Source of the DNA: Chitinophaga sp. XS-30
GTDB taxonomy: Bacteria; Bacteroidota; Bacteroidia; Chitinophagales; Chitinophagaceae
Direction: 5' to 3'
Assembly (NCBI RefSeq): GCF_008086345.1
Contig: NZ_CP043006.1
Span: 1,362,032 to 1,426,031, forward strand
Length of the DNA stretch: 64,000 nt
Shown: positions 35,799-43,795 of the stretch, piece by piece
How the letters are laid out: each line of letters begins with the position of its first letter
How positions within the stretch are numbered: the first letter of the stretch is position 1
Made by a program: the position numbers and the translations under genes
The notes under the pieces: model-generated
Database searches by the model: none
Seen by the model: only the letters and a program-made list of their open reading frames with translations
What the model was told of the DNA's origin: nothing

Positions 35799-36017
35799 TC
35801 ATTTCAAGAAATGTTTTGTAATAGCCTCCGCCAGCTGCATCACCAGCTCCGCATCAACCGGCTCGCCGGCGGTTACGGCACGAAGCTGGTCTTCTTCATC
35901 CAGCTCAAAAATGATCCTGCTGTCTGCCGCCGTCACATGAAAAGATACCGTATAGCCTTTAACGTAAGGACTGACCTCATAAGCCTGATCACGGATGAGA
36001 ATGGAAAAAGGTTCCAT
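35799..36017 (-). CDS. Small hypothetical protein
   Basis: This 72-residue acidic protein starts MEPFSILIRDQAYEVSPYVKG and reads like a small beta-rich domain with a C-terminal helix (ELVMQLAEAITKHFLK). Similar short proteins are frequent in Chitinophaga-like genomes but no function is known to me. An ATG six codons upstream (36035) is also in frame. It converges with the hybrid kinase, four bases apart, and is followed on the same strand (upstream) by the broken response regulator. Confidence 0.7.
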   Translation of the reverse strand: MEPFSILIRDQAYEVSPYVKGYTVSFHVTAADSRIIFELDEEDQLRAVTAGEPVDAELVMQLAEAITKHFLK

Positions 36018-36082
36018 GAATGCGAGTTTCCGCAAAGATATACATTAAAAGAAGGGAACGAACAACAGATGGAAGGCCGGCA

Positions 36083-36465
36083 TTACACCTCTACCTGCCC
36101 GTATCCGAGCAGCCGGTTTACCTTTCCCGCGAGGTCGTATGGCGACAGCGGTTTGTGAATGAACTCATCCGCATCGATCCCGAACCAGCTGCCTACGCTG
36201 TTTTCAATGAATGATGAGATCAATATCACCAGTACCGGAAAGTAACGCGCAGCCTGGCTTATACGTAACTGTTCCACCATTTCCTTAAGATGGGAGAAGG
36301 GCAGCTTCAGATCTATCAGGATGAGATCATACGTTTTCGTCCTGAGGCTAAGCGCCGCTTCTCTCCCGTTCATGACGGTATCTGCTTCGTACCCTTCCCT
36401 TCTGAGCACCATTTCTATAATCCGGAGCATCAGCAGATCATCTCTACTACAAGTATCCTATTCAT
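36083..36465 (-). pseudogene. Response regulator receiver with N-terminal frameshift
   Basis: From 36430 leftward an open frame of 115 residues gives most of a receiver domain: phospho-acceptor D in LILIDLKLP, the conserved T/S position, K in FIHKPLSPYDL. The first beta strand and the acidic pair are missing. They are found just upstream in another frame: ATG at 36465 reads MNRILVVE and then, after a one-base shift at 36442/36443, DDLLMLRIIEMVL. So a single base is missing, by genome change or sequence error. If real, the product starting inside the domain would lack the metal-binding acidic pocket and could not be phosphorylated normally. Confidence 0.75.
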
Positions 36466-36810
36466 ATACAATATACAATTCGATCATCCGGAGACATAAC
36501 GCACACATATCCGGCTGCTGATGCCAGCGGTGCGTATGGTTATCCGGATATGTTAATATTATTACTCCTTACCGAGTGTGTAGCGTGTGTACGTCTCCGT
36601 TAGGTTTAGATAAGACGGGATATACCGTGCCATAGGTTAAAATCAGGATTGCTAATCATCAAACTTTCGGTAGCAATACATTTTGTTGCGAAGATATTTG
36701 CATATTCTATGCCAAAAATACATTGTTAATCATTCTTAACAATATCAGGTATGCATGGTATGCCTTTAACCCTCACTTAACAAAATATAGGAAATTATTG
36801 GCCACCTTCC
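36466..36810. other. Gene-free region upstream of the metE riboswitch
   Basis: There is no gene here. It contains a 10-bp perfect inverted repeat, ACATATCCGG (36505-36514) and CCGGATATGT (36544-36553), with a 29-base loop, and otherwise AT-rich sequence that should carry the upstream signals of the response regulator and of metE. Confidence 0.6.
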
Positions 36811-36818
36811 TATCTTTG
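36811..36818 (+). promoter_or_regulatory. -7 box of the metE transcript
   Basis: TATCTTTG is a perfect TAnnTTTG. It predicts a start near 36825, about 35 bases before the cobalamin riboswitch. Confidence 0.5.
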
Positions 36819-36859
36819 CCCTCAAGTTCTTTACTTTATTTCTTTTTTCTTTCTACAGC

Positions 36860-37035
36860 GCGGTAGGCGACGAAAGTCGCCTTTAATAAGGAACCGTGTG
36901 CAAATCACGGGCTGTCGCGCAACTGTAAGTAACTACCTGAATTATTACCAGATTGGTCCATTGTCCTGACCTGAACAGGGATGAGAAGGACGGTAATAAT
37001 GTTACAAGCCAGGATACTTGCCCGCTGTATAAGAC
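36860..37035 (+). promoter_or_regulatory. Cobalamin (B12) riboswitch
   Basis: The leader has the class's hallmarks in order: a GCGCGGTAGGCGACGAAAGT region, the GTGCAAATCACGGGCTGTCG and CGCAACTGTAA core, the GGACGG arm and the B12 box AAGCCAGGATACTTGCC near 37004-37023. Adenosyl- or methylcobalamin binding should turn off the gene downstream, metE, so cells make the B12-independent enzyme only when B12 is scarce. Confidence 0.93.
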
Positions 37036-37070
37036 AAATGCTTTCGCGATTTGAAGCAGTAGTCGGGAAG

Positions 37071-37093
37071 GGACAGGTGTGCCCTGTCTTTTC
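37071..37093 (+). terminator. Riboswitch expression-platform terminator
   Basis: GGACAGG (37071-37077), loop TGTGC, CCTGTC (37083-37088), then TTTTCG. Lying between the B12 box and metE, it is the likely transcription-stop switch. Confidence 0.7.
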
Positions 37094-37179
37094 GTTCCTC
37101 ACCTTCTACACAATTCCTGAAAGCATACCGGAAACTGTAAGGAGCATTAATGCACAATTAATGTTTAACCAAAAGTTTT

Positions 37180-39492
37180 ATGCGTATGCTCAAACACAAC
37201 CTTGGCTATCCCAGAATGGGAAGCCGCCGCCAGCTGAAGAAAGCTTGCGAGCAGTACTGGCAGGGCCTTATTGGCCGCAGTGATCTGTTCCTTACCGCAA
37301 AAAGGCTGCAGGAGGAACACTGGAAGATCCAGCAGGATGCCGGGATGGATCTCATCCCCTGTAATGATTTCAGTTTTTATGACCAGGTGCTGGACATGAG
37401 CCTGCTCCTCGGCGCTGTGCCGGACCGTTATGCGCCCGTTGTTACAGAAGTGGGCGGGAACGCTGAGATCGATCTGTATTTCGCCATGGCCAGAGGATTC
37501 CAGCAGCAGGGGCTGGACATTACCGCCATGGAAATGACCAAGTGGTTCGATACCAATTACCACTACATCGTTCCCGAATTTACGGCAGACCAGCAGTTCC
37601 GCCTGTTCTCCAACAAGGTATTCAATGCCTTTGATGCTGCCCGGCATTTTACGGGTGTTATTCCCAAGCCGGTGCTGATCGGTCCGGTTTCATATCTGCT
37701 GCTTGGAAAGGAGAAAGGCAGCGGATTTCACCGTATAGCGCTGCTCAACCGGCTGCTGCCCGTGTACATAGAGATACTGCAAAAGCTGCGGGAACAGGGA
37801 GCGGTATGGGTGCAGCTGGACGAGCCCTTCCTGGCCACCGATCTCACGGAAGCAGAAAAGGAAGCGTATGTGCAGGCATACCGGGAGATCGCCCGGCAAA
37901 CCAAAGGCCTGAAGCTGATCGTAGCCACTTATTTTGAAGGGCTGCGGGAGAACACAGCGCTTGCCGCCAATTTACCGGTCTGTTGCCTGCATATAGACCT
38001 TACCCGCGCGCCGCAGCAGCTGGATGCCGTTCTGCAAGCCATGCCGCCGAAAACCTCCCTGTCCCTCGGTGTGGTGGACGGCCGGAACATCTGGAAGAAT
38101 GACTATGATACATCCTTGTCTTTCATCCGCAAAGCAGTAGCTGCGCTTGGAGAAGAGCGCGTGATGATCGCCCCCGGTTGTTCCCTCCTCCATTCACCCG
38201 CTGACCTGTCCCTCGAAACGGAGCTTGACCCCGAGATGATTTCCTGGATGGCCTTTGCCCGCCAGAAGTTGCAGGAAGTGCAGGCGCTTGATCTTATCTT
38301 TCAAGGCAATATGGCCTTGCTGGAGGCGAACAGGGCTGCCATCTCCTCCCGCCGGGGATCCAGCCGTATCCACAAACCGGAGGTAAAACAGCGAACCGCC
38401 GCCATTACGGATGCAGGTGTGGCCCGCCAAAGCGCTTTCCCGCAGCGGCAACAGCTGCAGGCGGACCGGTTCAGGTTGCCACTGTTTCCGACAACTACTA
38501 TCGGTTCTTTCCCGCAGACGGATGATATCCGCCAACTGCGCGCGCAGTTGCGCAAAGGCGCCATCACGCAGGAAGCATATGACGAAAAGATCGCGGAGGC
38601 TACGGCATCGGCTATACGCTGGCAGGAGAAGATAGGGCTGGACGTACTGGTGCATGGGGAATTTGAACGGAATGATATGGTAGAGTACTTCGGCGAACTG
38701 CTGGATGGATTTACGTTTACCCGTAACGGTTGGGTGCAGAGCTATGGCAGCCGTTGCGTAAAGCCGCCGGTGATTTACGGCGATGTGAGCCGTCCGGAGG
38801 ATATGACCGTGAAATGGACGAAGTACGCACAATCCCTGACCAGTCTGCCGATGAAGGCCATGCTTACCGGACCGGTAACGATCCTGCAATGGTCCTTTGT
38901 GCGGGACGATCAGCCGCGTTCGCTTACAGCCAGCCAGATCGCGCTCGCCATCCGGGACGAAGTAGCGGCACTGGAACAGGCCGGTATCGGTATCATCCAG
39001 ATAGATGAACCAGCCGTCAGGGAAGGATTGCCATTGCGTAAAGAAGATCGTGAGCCGTATCTGGACTGGGCTATCCGGGCTTTTCGTATATCGGCTTCCG
39101 TTGTCAGGGATGATACGCAGATACACACGCACATGTGTTACTCCGAGTTCAACGATATCATTCGTCACATCGCCGCAATGGATGCTGATGTGATCACCAT
39201 TGAAACCTCGAGGTCACAAATGGAGCTGCTGGAAGCATTTGCGGATTTCCGTTATCCCAACGAGATAGGCCCGGGAGTATATGATATCCACTCGCCCCGC
39301 ATACCCACCCGGGCAGAGATGTTCAGCCTTCTGCAAAAAGCAGCGGAGCGCCTGCCGGTGCGTAATCTTTGGGTGAACCCGGATTGCGGCCTTAAAACGA
39401 GAAAATGGCCGGAAACGGAGGCCGCGCTCGCGAACATGGTAGATGCAGCCAGGGAAGCCCGGGCCGGCATCAGTGATCTTGTGAAAGTATAA
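37180..39492 (+). CDS. metE: Cobalamin-independent methionine synthase
   Basis: This 770-residue enzyme moves the methyl group from 5-methyltetrahydropteroyl-triglutamate to homocysteine. It is two fused barrels: the N-terminal starts NLGYPRMGSRRQLKKA, the catalytic C-terminal half starts TTTIGSFPQTDDIR. Zinc ligands are visible: H and C in HTHMCYSEF, E of the DADVITIE strand region and C in NPDCGLKTR. Length is standard. ATG at 37180 is used; a second ATG follows two codons later. It is controlled by the B12 riboswitch and terminator in its leader. It is the only gene of the unit. Confidence 0.97.
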   Translation: MRMLKHNLGYPRMGSRRQLKKACEQYWQGLIGRSDLFLTAKRLQEEHWKIQQDAGMDLIPCNDFSFYDQVLDMSLLLGAVPDRYAPVVTEVGGNAEIDLYFAMARGFQQQGLDITAMEMTKWFDTNYHYIVPEFTADQQFRLFSNKVFNAFDAARHFTGVIPKPVLIGPVSYLLLGKEKGSGFHRIALLNRLLPVYIEILQKLREQGAVWVQLDEPFLATDLTEAEKEAYVQAYREIARQTKGLKLIVATYFEGLRENTALAANLPVCCLHIDLTRAPQQLDAVLQAMPPKTSLSLGVVDGRNIWKNDYDTSLSFIRKAVAALGEERVMIAPGCSLLHSPADLSLETELDPEMISWMAFARQKLQEVQALDLIFQGNMALLEANRAAISSRRGSSRIHKPEVKQRTAAITDAGVARQSAFPQRQQLQADRFRLPLFPTTTIGSFPQTDDIRQLRAQLRKGAITQEAYDEKIAEATASAIRWQEKIGLDVLVHGEFERNDMVEYFGELLDGFTFTRNGWVQSYGSRCVKPPVIYGDVSRPEDMTVKWTKYAQSLTSLPMKAMLTGPVTILQWSFVRDDQPRSLTASQIALAIRDEVAALEQAGIGIIQIDEPAVREGLPLRKEDREPYLDWAIRAFRISASVVRDDTQIHTHMCYSEFNDIIRHIAAMDADVITIETSRSQMELLEAFADFRYPNEIGPGVYDIHSPRIPTRAEMFSLLQKAAERLPVRNLWVNPDCGLKTRKWPETEAALANMVDAAREARAGISDLVKV

Positions 39493-39496
39493 TTAC

Positions 39497-39573
39497 AAGG
39501 CTGTCTCAGAAGTATGTCTACCGGAACGGAGGGCTTCTTTACCCCGCAGGCAAGATTACTTTTGGGACAGCTG
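39497..39573. repeat. Degenerate inverted-repeat element (left copy)
   Basis: AAGGCTGTCTCAGAAGTA at 39497-39514 and TACTTTTGGGACAGCTG at 39557-39573 are imperfect inverted copies of the ends of the element at 40496-40603. It lies between metE and the next gene and encodes nothing. Confidence 0.6.
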
Positions 39574-39697
39574 ATTTTCCCGCATGGCAAGCTGTAATTC
39601 CAATTTTTTTGCCCTAAAAGCCTTGACAGTGCTTCTTCCGGGATGATTTTCTGCAAACGTTTGCATATGTCGGTAAACAATAGTAATTTGTTTTACG

Positions 39698-40477
39698 ATG
39701 AAAGCATTAATATATACCACGTTAATGATGGCCTCGCTGCAGGCCTCCGCGCAAACCGTAGTGCTGGACAGTTATTTTAACAATGAGCAGAAGAAAGACG
39801 CCAACGGTGTACTTCGCTCCTGGCATTATAAATGGTCGGAGAAGGAAATGAGCGGGTTCTCTATACTGGGAGACCTGTTCCTGAAACACGGTGCGGATAC
39901 CGCTACGTTATACGAAGCGCCCGATGCAGCAAATCTGCGGAATGCCGATGTGTACATCATCGTAGATCCGGATAACGAAAAAGAGAATCCCGCACCGGCT
40001 TTTGTTGAAAAAAAACATATCAATGCCATTTATAAATGGGTTAAAAAAGGAGGGGTACTGTTACTGATGGGCAATGACAGCGCCAATGCGGAACTGCAGC
40101 GTTTCAGTGAGCTGTCCGGCCGCTTCGGCATCACTTTTACCAATAAAAGCCGGAATATGGTGAAGGGAAAAGACCTGCCAACGGGTGCGGTGCATATCCC
40201 TGCAAACCATGCTGTTTTTCCCTCCATTAAAAAAGCCTATCTGAAGGAGATCAGCGTGCTGTCTCTAAGGCGTCCGGCAAAAGCGGTGATAAAAGAAGGA
40301 GAGGATGTGATCATGGCTGTAGCCAAAGTGGGCAAAGGCACTGTGTTCGCCGTGGGTGATCCCTGGCTGTATAATGAGTATGTGGATGGCACGAGGCTGA
40401 CGCCGGATTACGAAAATCCCGCCGCCGCGGAGGATCTCGTGAAATGGTTGTTGCAGCAGGTGAAACGGAAAAGGTAA
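39698..40477 (+). CDS. Secreted protein with DUF4350/GATase-like fold
   Basis: This 259-residue protein has a short signal peptide (ending LQASAQ) and then an alpha/beta domain with VVLDSYFNNEQKKD, VYIIVDPDNEKENP, IYKWVKKGGVLLLMGND and GTVFAVGDPWLYNEY. This resembles the glutamine-amidotransferase-like DUF4350 domain that is often attached to unsaturated rhamnogalacturonyl hydrolases in Bacteroidota. The catalytic cysteine of true amidotransferases is not visible. It sits alone, bracketed by two inverted-repeat elements, which suggests it may have arrived or been moved with them. Function unknown. Confidence 0.7.
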   Translation: MKALIYTTLMMASLQASAQTVVLDSYFNNEQKKDANGVLRSWHYKWSEKEMSGFSILGDLFLKHGADTATLYEAPDAANLRNADVYIIVDPDNEKENPAPAFVEKKHINAIYKWVKKGGVLLLMGNDSANAELQRFSELSGRFGITFTNKSRNMVKGKDLPTGAVHIPANHAVFPSIKKAYLKEISVLSLRRPAKAVIKEGEDVIMAVAKVGKGTVFAVGDPWLYNEYVDGTRLTPDYENPAAAEDLVKWLLQQVKRKR

Positions 40478-40495
40478 AACTGGGAATTTATTATT

Positions 40496-40603
40496 AAGGG
40501 CTGCCTCAAAAGTAATTTTACCCGTTTTTATCTGGGTACTTGGTGGAGAGAGTTTTCTTTACACGATGCTCAAATCCATCAAATTACTTTTGAGGCAGCC
40601 CTT
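40496..40603. repeat. Inverted-repeat element (right copy), perfect 23-bp ends
   Basis: A perfect 23-base inverted repeat (40496-40518 and 40581-40603, ends beginning AAGGGCTGCCTCAAAAGTAA) encloses 62 bases. On the plus strand the right arm is followed by five T, so it could also end transcription. The terminal sequence resembles insertion-sequence or MITE ends, but no transposase is present. Confidence 0.75.
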
Positions 40604-40705
40604 TTTATTGGCTCCGGGCGTTATTTAAACCATGCGCTTTAGTGCTTTGCAGTTGGCTGCCTGATCTTCTCTGAACAATGCCGGGCCTATTATTTTACTT
40701 TCATT

Positions 40706-41788
40706 TTAGTCGATCGGGATCTCAAATTCATCGTGCGACGCTGTTCTCCAGGCGAACTGTTGCGTTGTGGGAGAGATCGCAAACAGCGGAGAGAAAGTTT
40801 TTACTTTCACCGTATTGTTGGCGGTGAACTCCAGGATACGGAGCCACCCATCACCACCATTCCCGTACCAACCGCCGCCGAGGGCCTGTGCATTGAATAC
40901 CATTTGCTGCACTTTTTTGCCGGCGGCATTCACATCCGTCCTGAAGGCAATATGACCCAGCGGATCATCCGGTTTACCGATGTGCCCGCCAAATACCATG
41001 CGGATATTTCTGGAAGGTTTGATCAGGCGCTCGAAAATGGCCGCGCCGTAATTCCTGTCCTTCAGCTTGTACTTTTCCTCTTTGATGTGTTCGTTTTTGC
41101 TGTTCATATAGGAATGCGTCAGCACGATCACAAAATGGTCCTTATACCGCGGTTCATCCACCAGTGCCTTTGCCCAGGTGAGAATGGTATCCCGGGGCGC
41201 AAACTCCAGGTTCAGCACCAGCATTTTCTTCCCGTGCGGGGACGTAAATTCAAACGAAGCATTTTCCATGGTGGGGATGCCTTCGCCATTGAGCGCCACA
41301 TCACGGATCATCTTTTGCGTGAGAAAATTCTTGTCTACCGGGAAGTAGGTATTGTATTGCGTTCTTCTTACCTCAGCGCTGCGGTAGCCATAGTCGTGAT
41401 TACCGGAGGCATTCACATAAGGCACTTTACCGTCCAGCCGGGAGAAGGAGCGGGCAACGGATTCCCATTGTCTTTTGCTGGGCTGGTTCACTTTAATGCC
41501 ATCAGGGTTGATGATGTCGTTCTGCTCCACCAGGTCTCCCGTGCAGAGGACGAGCTTGATGCGCATGGAATCGATGTTCTCCGCGATCCAGCAGGTCATC
41601 AGTTCCAGCAAGGGCTGGTTGCGCTCGAACTTGACATAACTCTGCGGGTCCGGAATAAGGATCATGGACCAGGAGTCCGGCTTCGTCAAAGCCGGTGGCG
41701 CATATTTTTTTTGCGCATGAACGTGGAAACCGGCCAGAACAATAATGAGTAGCGTGCAGAGGCCGCTGCGTAATGATTTGCGTGTCAT
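40706..41788 (-). CDS. Secreted calcineurin-like metallophosphoesterase
   Basis: This 360-residue protein has a signal peptide (LLIIVLAGFHVHA) and the metallophosphoesterase motif set: ILIPDPQSY (D-x-[HQ] variant), CTGDLVEQND (GD), NASGNHDYGYRS (GNH), VLTHSYMN and VFGGHIGKPDD (GH). It is probably a phosphodiesterase acting in the periplasm or outside. The first motif has Q where most family members have H, which occurs in some subfamilies. It is a single gene; substrate unknown. Confidence 0.88.
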   Translation of the reverse strand: MTRKSLRSGLCTLLIIVLAGFHVHAQKKYAPPALTKPDSWSMILIPDPQSYVKFERNQPLLELMTCWIAENIDSMRIKLVLCTGDLVEQNDIINPDGIKVNQPSKRQWESVARSFSRLDGKVPYVNASGNHDYGYRSAEVRRTQYNTYFPVDKNFLTQKMIRDVALNGEGIPTMENASFEFTSPHGKKMLVLNLEFAPRDTILTWAKALVDEPRYKDHFVIVLTHSYMNSKNEHIKEEKYKLKDRNYGAAIFERLIKPSRNIRMVFGGHIGKPDDPLGHIAFRTDVNAAGKKVQQMVFNAQALGGGWYGNGGDGWLRILEFTANNTVKVKTFSPLFAISPTTQQFAWRTASHDEFEIPID

Positions 41789-41982
41789 GAAAATATAAAG
41801 ATTTGGAATAGCGGGAAGATAGCAGCATTCTTGTCAACACGCAATGCTTTAGTTGAATTTTATTAAATTTTGTTGAAAAATATTTATTCTTCCTCCCTTT
41901 AGTATCATTTTTCAGCCCCCGGGGGGGATTTATACTAGTTTAAGTATCATCCCTGCCGGAGGAACAGGGTTAACTTGGTGTT

Positions 41983-43422
41983 GTGAAGTGTTTATTGCAG
42001 ACCATATCTTTTATCCTGCTGTTCTCCTGTGCGCAGGCACAGTTCGCGGACTCGCTGGATATCCGCGTGGGTACACAGGGAATGGTGGCCACAGCGGACT
42101 ATCAACCCTTGTGGCTGGTATCCAACCGCTTCGGCACCATCAGCGACCGCAAATCGGACCTCTCGTCCTATATCCGCATCCGCAACCGGCATGTGCTGGG
42201 GCAGGGGGAAAACTTCCAGCTGCGCTATGGCCTGAGTCTCTATAACAACAACCGCTTTGGCGATGTGCTTTTGCAGGAAGGCTACATAAAGGCCGCATTC
42301 AAAAAACTGGAGCTGAGGGCAGGGCGGTATGAGGAGATCATCGGGGAGATGGACAAAGACCTTTCTTCCGGCTCCCTTGGTCTCAGCGGAAATGCCATGC
42401 CTGTTCCGAAGATCAGCATTGCGTTGACGGATTATGTGGATATTCCCTTCACCAATGGCTGGGTACAATTCAAAGGCCAGTTCGGGCATGGCTGGATGGG
42501 GAAGCGGCAGTATATCCGGAATGCTTTCCTGCATGAGAAGACCATCTATCTGCGCATCGGGAAAAACCGGCTGAAGCTCTTCGGAGGATTGCAGCATTAT
42601 GCTGTATGGGGCGGCAACCGCAAAGATCTGCCCAATATCAAAGCTGATTTTTCCGATTATCTGAATGTGGTATTTGCAAAGGAAGCGGATGACGGAACGG
42701 TGATCAGCGATGAAATATTGCCCAACCGGCCGGGGGATCATCGGGGTGTGCTGGAAGGAGGGATCGACTGGGAGAATGACAACATGCACCTGCGCCTCTT
42801 CAATCAAACGCCTTTCGAAACCGGCCAGGGGATCGATCTGCGGAATATAGACCGGTTGCTGGGCATCGTTTATACCAACAAGAAAGAGAACGCGATCCTG
42901 CAAAAATTGACCGGCGAGTTCATCTACACAAAACAGATGAATGACTTCTTTCACATACAATACCGCGAAAGCTACTATAACAACGGGATTTACCTGACCG
43001 GCTGGGAGTATCAGGACAGGATAGCGGGCACACCGCTGTTCATCAACCGCCAGCGCGGAAGCAAATATTTTGAAAGCATCCGGCCGTTCGACTGGGATGC
43101 TCCTAAAGATTCGATCAGTGGTAAAGGCTGGAATATTCTCAACAACCGGGTGACCGGTCTTCATCTGGGAGCGATGTACAACATCGGGCTTTCGCTGGCC
43201 GGCAAAACCTTTCTGACCTGGACAAAGAATCACGGCACCTATCATAACGGGTTGTTCGACCCTGCGAGAACGCAATGGTACACGTTGCAACAGGTGAGTT
43301 ACCGGACGCCGGTGAACGGTCTTTCCCTCACCGGCAGTGTGGGGCTGGACTGGGGGGAGATATCCGATAATACAGGATTCATGCTTGGCGTGCAGTGGCA
43401 GTTCAGCGGAGCGCGTCCCTGA
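41983..43422 (+). CDS. Wzi-like capsule assembly outer membrane protein
   Basis: This 479-residue protein has a signal peptide (LLQTISFILLFSCAQAQ) and a beta-barrel body of the capsule assembly Wzi family (RVGTQGMVATADYQPLWLVSNRFG, LRAGRYEEIIG, FKGQFGHGWMG, LTWTKNHGTYHN). Wzi is an outer-membrane lectin that anchors capsular polysaccharide to the cell. The start is a GTG at 41983, with a CGGAGGAA about 25 bases upstream, so the ribosome site is not ideal. The C5G7 tract at 41916-41927 is upstream. It stands before the exopolysaccharide genes and probably serves their product. Confidence 0.85.
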   Translation: MKCLLQTISFILLFSCAQAQFADSLDIRVGTQGMVATADYQPLWLVSNRFGTISDRKSDLSSYIRIRNRHVLGQGENFQLRYGLSLYNNNRFGDVLLQEGYIKAAFKKLELRAGRYEEIIGEMDKDLSSGSLGLSGNAMPVPKISIALTDYVDIPFTNGWVQFKGQFGHGWMGKRQYIRNAFLHEKTIYLRIGKNRLKLFGGLQHYAVWGGNRKDLPNIKADFSDYLNVVFAKEADDGTVISDEILPNRPGDHRGVLEGGIDWENDNMHLRLFNQTPFETGQGIDLRNIDRLLGIVYTNKKENAILQKLTGEFIYTKQMNDFFHIQYRESYYNNGIYLTGWEYQDRIAGTPLFINRQRGSKYFESIRPFDWDAPKDSISGKGWNILNNRVTGLHLGAMYNIGLSLAGKTFLTWTKNHGTYHNGLFDPARTQWYTLQQVSYRTPVNGLSLTGSVGLDWGEISDNTGFMLGVQWQFSGARP

Positions 43423-43768
43423 TCACGGCATGCAGGTTACGGAAAAGGAAAGGTTTGGTCACATAACCAGCGGCGCCTTTTTTCATGGCCAGGTTGATCT
43501 CGTCTATTTCTGTTTTGGCGGACAACATGACGATGGGGATTTTCTTCAGCTGTTCATCCTTCTTGAACAGCTCCAGCATGTCATAGCCGTTCAATACCGG
43601 CATATAGATGTCGCTGATTACAAGATCAGGTTTGTGACCACGGGCGAGCCTGAGGCCTTCATTGCCGTTAACAGCCGTGATCACATCATAATGATGCAGT
43701 TCCAGCAATGATTTCAGTGTTTCGGATAAGCCAGGCTTGTCTTCGATGAGCAGTATTTTCTTGTTCAT
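43403..43768 (-). CDS. Single-domain response regulator
   Basis: This 121-residue protein is a receiver domain only: acidic residues E9 and D10, phospho-acceptor D53 in LVISDIYMP, a serine in VMLSAK and K in GYVTKPF. There is no DNA-binding output, so it acts by protein contact. ATG at 43768 (MNKKILLIED) is preferred to an upstream in-frame codon. It converges with wzi, with a 20-base overlap at the ends, and follows the histidine kinase in the same operon (28 bases), its probable partner. Confidence 0.9.
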   Translation of the reverse strand: MNKKILLIEDKPGLSETLKSLLELHHYDVITAVNGNEGLRLARGHKPDLVISDIYMPVLNGYDMLELFKKDEQLKKIPIVMLSAKTEIDEINLAMKKGAAGYVTKPFLFRNLHAVIRDALR

Positions 43769-43795
43769 TGTCTTTACTTTGGAATCCACACTTCC

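Noticed and set aside
41992..43290. A 432-codon open frame antisense to wzi
   Set aside because: Wzi has a signal peptide and family motifs; the reverse frame has neither.
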